DNA of 64,000 nt, taken from assembly GCA_021613535.1 (NCBI GenBank), contig CP075492.1:11408001-11472000 (forward strand), in the 5' to 3' direction. This DNA is from Adineta vaga. Taxonomy: Eukaryota; Rotifera. Both the position numbers and the translations under genes were made by a program. Below the pieces are notes generated by a model that searched no databases, had not been told where the DNA came from, and worked only from the letters and a program-made list of their open reading frames with translations. This document shows, piece after piece, positions 61,384 to 64,000 of the stretch. Numbering within the stretch: position 1 is the stretch's first letter; every line of letters begins with the position of its first letter.

Positions 61384-63099
61384 ACGATGCTTTTTTCTTT
61401 TTTTTCTTTCTTTCCTTCTTTCTTTCTTTCTTTCTTTCTTTCTTTTTTCCTCTGTGTTTTTTTGTTCTGTCTTCGCTCGTCAAATATTCCCTATCAGCGT
61501 CAAGAATGCAGTTGTAATATTATAAATAGTAGGTAATTTTTTCTATACCGTTTAAGAGTATTTGCATTCGATATCGATCAACTTCAATCCGCCTTGTTTT
61601 GAAAACGCTGTCGCTTAAAACAACCAGAAGAGACTTAACCTTAAAATTGTATCTAAAAGAAGAATGTATATAAGTATTTAAAATCTCGTTTTAGACAAAT
61701 ATTGTTGGGATCGACTTGAGACATGTTCAAATAGTTTATTTATTGAATTTTTGAATAAGAAAATGAATATAAATGTACCTATCTGAAGAAACAAGCGCTT
61801 TCTAATGTGTAGCAATCGTCTGTCAGGTTTTTTCATTCGAGAAAAAATGAAAATTAATCGATAAAACAAAAATGCGGCGTTACATGGTCTTTTATGGGAA
61901 CGTTTCTCATTGCCTCTTTCTCTCTATTTTCTTCTCTCTTTTTCTTGCTATGACATTAGAATGAATAGAGAGAGAAAAAAAACGGAAGAAAATGAGAGGG
62001 GTTAAAGATGATTTTGTTGTCTATAGCGATGAATTTCGTAAGAATCAACAAGGTTAATGAAATATTTCTATTTCCTCCGATCCGGTATGTGTACCTGTTT
62101 TATCACTCCAACACTTATCGGTTACAAAAATAACTTTTTCAGGCAAAAAAGATCCTTTTTAGGAGCGATACATATTGGGAAATAAACCGACAGGTTATAA
62201 TGATTATCTATATAATCATCAAAATATGTGGGCTTTTATATCTTACTTGTAACGTCATTTATTGATTTGACTCATTCAAACGATCTTCTTGTGACTATTC
62301 CGAAAAGATGTACATCAATAAGGGTGATTAGAACAATAAGTTTTACACATCATGATATCATATATAGTCAATATTGACAGGAAAAAACCTAGGAGAGAAG
62401 GGAATTTATATCACACGATAAATAACAAGTACGATCATCCAATAACCAGAACTCTCGTTACTAGACAAAACATTTCGTCATATAGAATGTATATGACGTC
62501 ATTTTTACGCAATTATTCTATAACATGAGTCAGAAAGAAAAGATATGGTGAAATATAGAGAAGAGAAACACTCGATCGATACCATTTACTCGGTAATCAA
62601 AATAATAGAATAGAAAATACAATCATAATTTTCATTTTACATCAAGCCGTTAATTTCAAGTTCGAAAAAAAACATTCAGTCAAAACGAATAAATCTTGAT
62701 ATATTTTTTTGCATAATTGGAGAAAACCCAAAAATTGTTTATTCATCGAGTATAAAAAACGATTGTTATATGACTTTTATTCATTCTTTACTTCCTATAA
62801 AATACAAAGTCAGCTGATTGAAATAAAAAAGTATATGATTAATTTCTTAACAAAAATCTTCTTCTCGTCGAAATGAAACATTATTGTCGACCTCTTTCTA
62901 ATAATAAACATACTATCACTTGACAAAAACATTGACAGTCGTTATAGTTATTATCCCACTCATAATTTTCGAATCATTTCATTTTCCACGTCAATTTTCT
63001 AATACCATGCAGATACACTTGATAATTTATCATTTAAATGACTAATTCTTTGATTTATTCAGATCTTCCTCAAGTAATTCTTTTCAGCAAAAACAAATC
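61384..63099. other. Divergent promoter region, bZIP/SAM gene
   Basis: 1.7 kb, AT-rich, with a CTTT microsatellite at about 61405-61445 close to the bZIP start. Two acceptor-like TTATTCAG/TTTTCAG sites lie at about 63055-63062 and 63082-63088, before the SAM gene ATG. No other gene seen. Confidence 0.55.
61405..61445. repeat. (CTTT)n microsatellite
   Basis: An almost perfect tetranucleotide repeat just upstream of, or in the 5' UTR of, the bZIP gene. Read on the minus strand it is a GAAA run that keeps an unrelated frame open. Confidence 0.9.
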
Positions 63100-63572
63100 A
63101 TGACAGCATTATCATCCACAACAAATGAATGCCATGAAAATTCTTATAGATTTGAATATAAATCAAAACCAAGTACCACTATACATAAAATTGGTCGATG
63201 GTCTATTGAAGAAAGTTTCGAACCATTCGAACAAAAAGAAAATAAATCAACACTATCAACTAAACGTAAAAAACAAAGTTTATTCAACGAATCTAATATT
63301 CATCAATGGAATGTAAGTCATTTATCGAACATGATTTTATCAAAGATTTTTCTTTACTATAAATTTAGGTTGATGATGTATGTTTATTCTTCATATCTGT
63401 TCTTGAAACAACCTGTTATTCATTAATAATCAGAGAACATCTTATTGATGGAGCTGCTCTTCTTCTACTAGAAGATAAACATTTGATGAAATTTTTTCAA
63501 ATGCCATTGGAATATCGATTGAAACTACTTCGTAAAATTGCCAGAATAAAAAAAGAGCATTCTTTTTTATAA
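63100..63572 (+). CDS. Small SAM-domain protein
   Basis: Two exons encode about 137 residues. The N-terminal half is polar and basic with no recognised domain. After an intron at about 63313-63368 (WN|VDDV) a SAM domain follows: HQWNVDDVCLFFISVLETTC, then REHLIDGAALLLLEDKHLMK and MPLEYRLKLLRKIARIK. The W-x-V-xx-V start, the I-D-G-xx-L-L-L turn and the basic final helix are standard SAM features. SAM domains bind other SAM domains, RNA or lipids; which applies here cannot be told. Stop at 63570-63572, four bases from the METTL6 stop. Confidence 0.8.
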
Positions 63573-63576
63573 CATT

Positions 63577-64000
63577 TTATTGTTTTTGAAATTTTCCTTG
63601 TAAAAAAACACGTGGTACACAGACATCTTCTTTGAAATTAACTGTCTCTTTAAATACATATGATAATTCATCAATTTTAAATTGACATTCTTTTAATAAA
63701 TTGTTCAAATATTCAATTGAAAAAAAGTAAGCACGTGTACCATCTTGTCTCACATAGAAATTTTCAGATAATTTATGTTGTCGTTGACGAGCAAAACGAA
63801 ACATTGCATGATCATATAGACCGTAATCGCGAAAGAGAAGATACCCACCAGGTTTTAAAACCTAATAAAATTCAATGATACATTTATTTTAATGTAAAAT
63901 TTCTTACTTTATGAATTTTTTGAAGTACATGTAACATTTTATCGGGATGAATAGCAGATAGAACAAAGATCATGGAACAAAAATCAATCGAATTTTCTTC
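63577..64000 (-). CDS. METTL6: METTL6-like tRNA m3C methyltransferase (3' part; continues beyond window)
   Basis: METTL6 makes 3-methylcytidine at position 32 of serine tRNAs, using S-adenosylmethionine. The visible C-terminal part contains [19 protein letters not shown] and [20 protein letters not shown], late strands of the Rossmann methyltransferase fold. [18 protein letters not shown] follows, then [20 protein letters not shown], ending at 63577. These phrases suit METTL6 better than METTL2/8 because of the DGTRxYFF and [11 protein letters not shown] ending. One intron (about 63862-63906) is seen. The S-adenosylmethionine glycine loop lies outside the window. Confidence 0.9.

Noticed and set aside
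61043-61483. Long minus-strand frame of 146 codons overlapping the bZIP first exon in another frame
   Set aside because: It depends on the GAAA microsatellite and the polyglutamine run, ends in a stop just before the donor, and cannot join the next exon; the other frame splices correctly.
1-64000. CRISPR arrays, prophage, bacterial operons, rRNA
   Set aside because: None seen; the window is spliced eukaryotic nuclear DNA.

Overview
This window is nuclear DNA from a small, compact animal genome, most likely a bdelloid rotifer (Rotaria/Adineta-like). The DNA is AT-rich. Most genes are split by introns of about 45-70 bases with GT...AG ends. The proteins are metazoan (Shc, caveolin, complexin, Sp-family factor, nuclear receptor). 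One nuclear receptor carries two DNA-binding domains, a form known from flatworms, molluscs and rotifers. One secreted enzyme is intronless and bacterial in type, as expected of a bdelloid, where horizontally acquired genes are common. The species assignment is inference; no rRNA or mitochondrial marker is present.

Layout. 1-6.4 kb: the 3' part of a cytospin-A-like gene, a four-helix MARVEL protein, and a caveolin convergent with it. 7.2-14.3 kb: the large proteasome activator PSME4/PA200. 14.6-16.8 kb: a truncated second caveolin copy, a single-exon secreted orphan and a 425-bp TA-flanked inverted-repeat element (MITE). 17.0-20.6 kb: housekeeping cluster with eEF1G (minus), SNRNP27 (plus) and COQ4 (plus, only 123 bp after SNRNP27). 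20.6-24.1 kb: a 3.5-kb non-coding stretch leading into a BAZ2-type chromatin remodeller (24.1-30.8 kb). 31.4-36.1 kb: intronless bacterial-type sphingomyelinase, a highly degenerate hnRNP K relative, and an orphan basic protein. 36.6-41.1 kb: PTPN9-like Sec14/tyrosine phosphatase. 43.3-48.2 kb: Shc adaptor and complexin, the latter with two alternative first exons. 49.9-52.3 kb: divergent ciliary protein CIMIP1 and GTP cyclohydrolase I. 53.0-61.4 kb: three transcription factors on the minus strand (Sp/buttonhead type, two-DBD nuclear receptor, PAR/NFIL3-like bZIP), separated by unusually long non-coding gaps. 63.1-64.0 kb: a small SAM-domain protein convergent with METTL6, whose stop codons lie 4 bp apart.

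There is no operon in the bacterial sense. Neighbours share few pathways, although Shc and PTPN9 both act in tyrosine-phosphate signalling. Several genes have a 3'-splice-site-like sequence just before the start codon, which would fit the spliced-leader trans-splicing known in bdelloids. The clearest unusual items are the sphingomyelinase, the two-DBD receptor, the hnRNP K relative that has lost its RNA-gripping loops, the Shc without Grb2-docking tyrosines, the caveolin duplicate with an exact 40-codon deletion, and the hairpin-rich MITE. Gene ends were worked out by hand from splice signals and reading frame, so internal exon limits may be off by a few bases.
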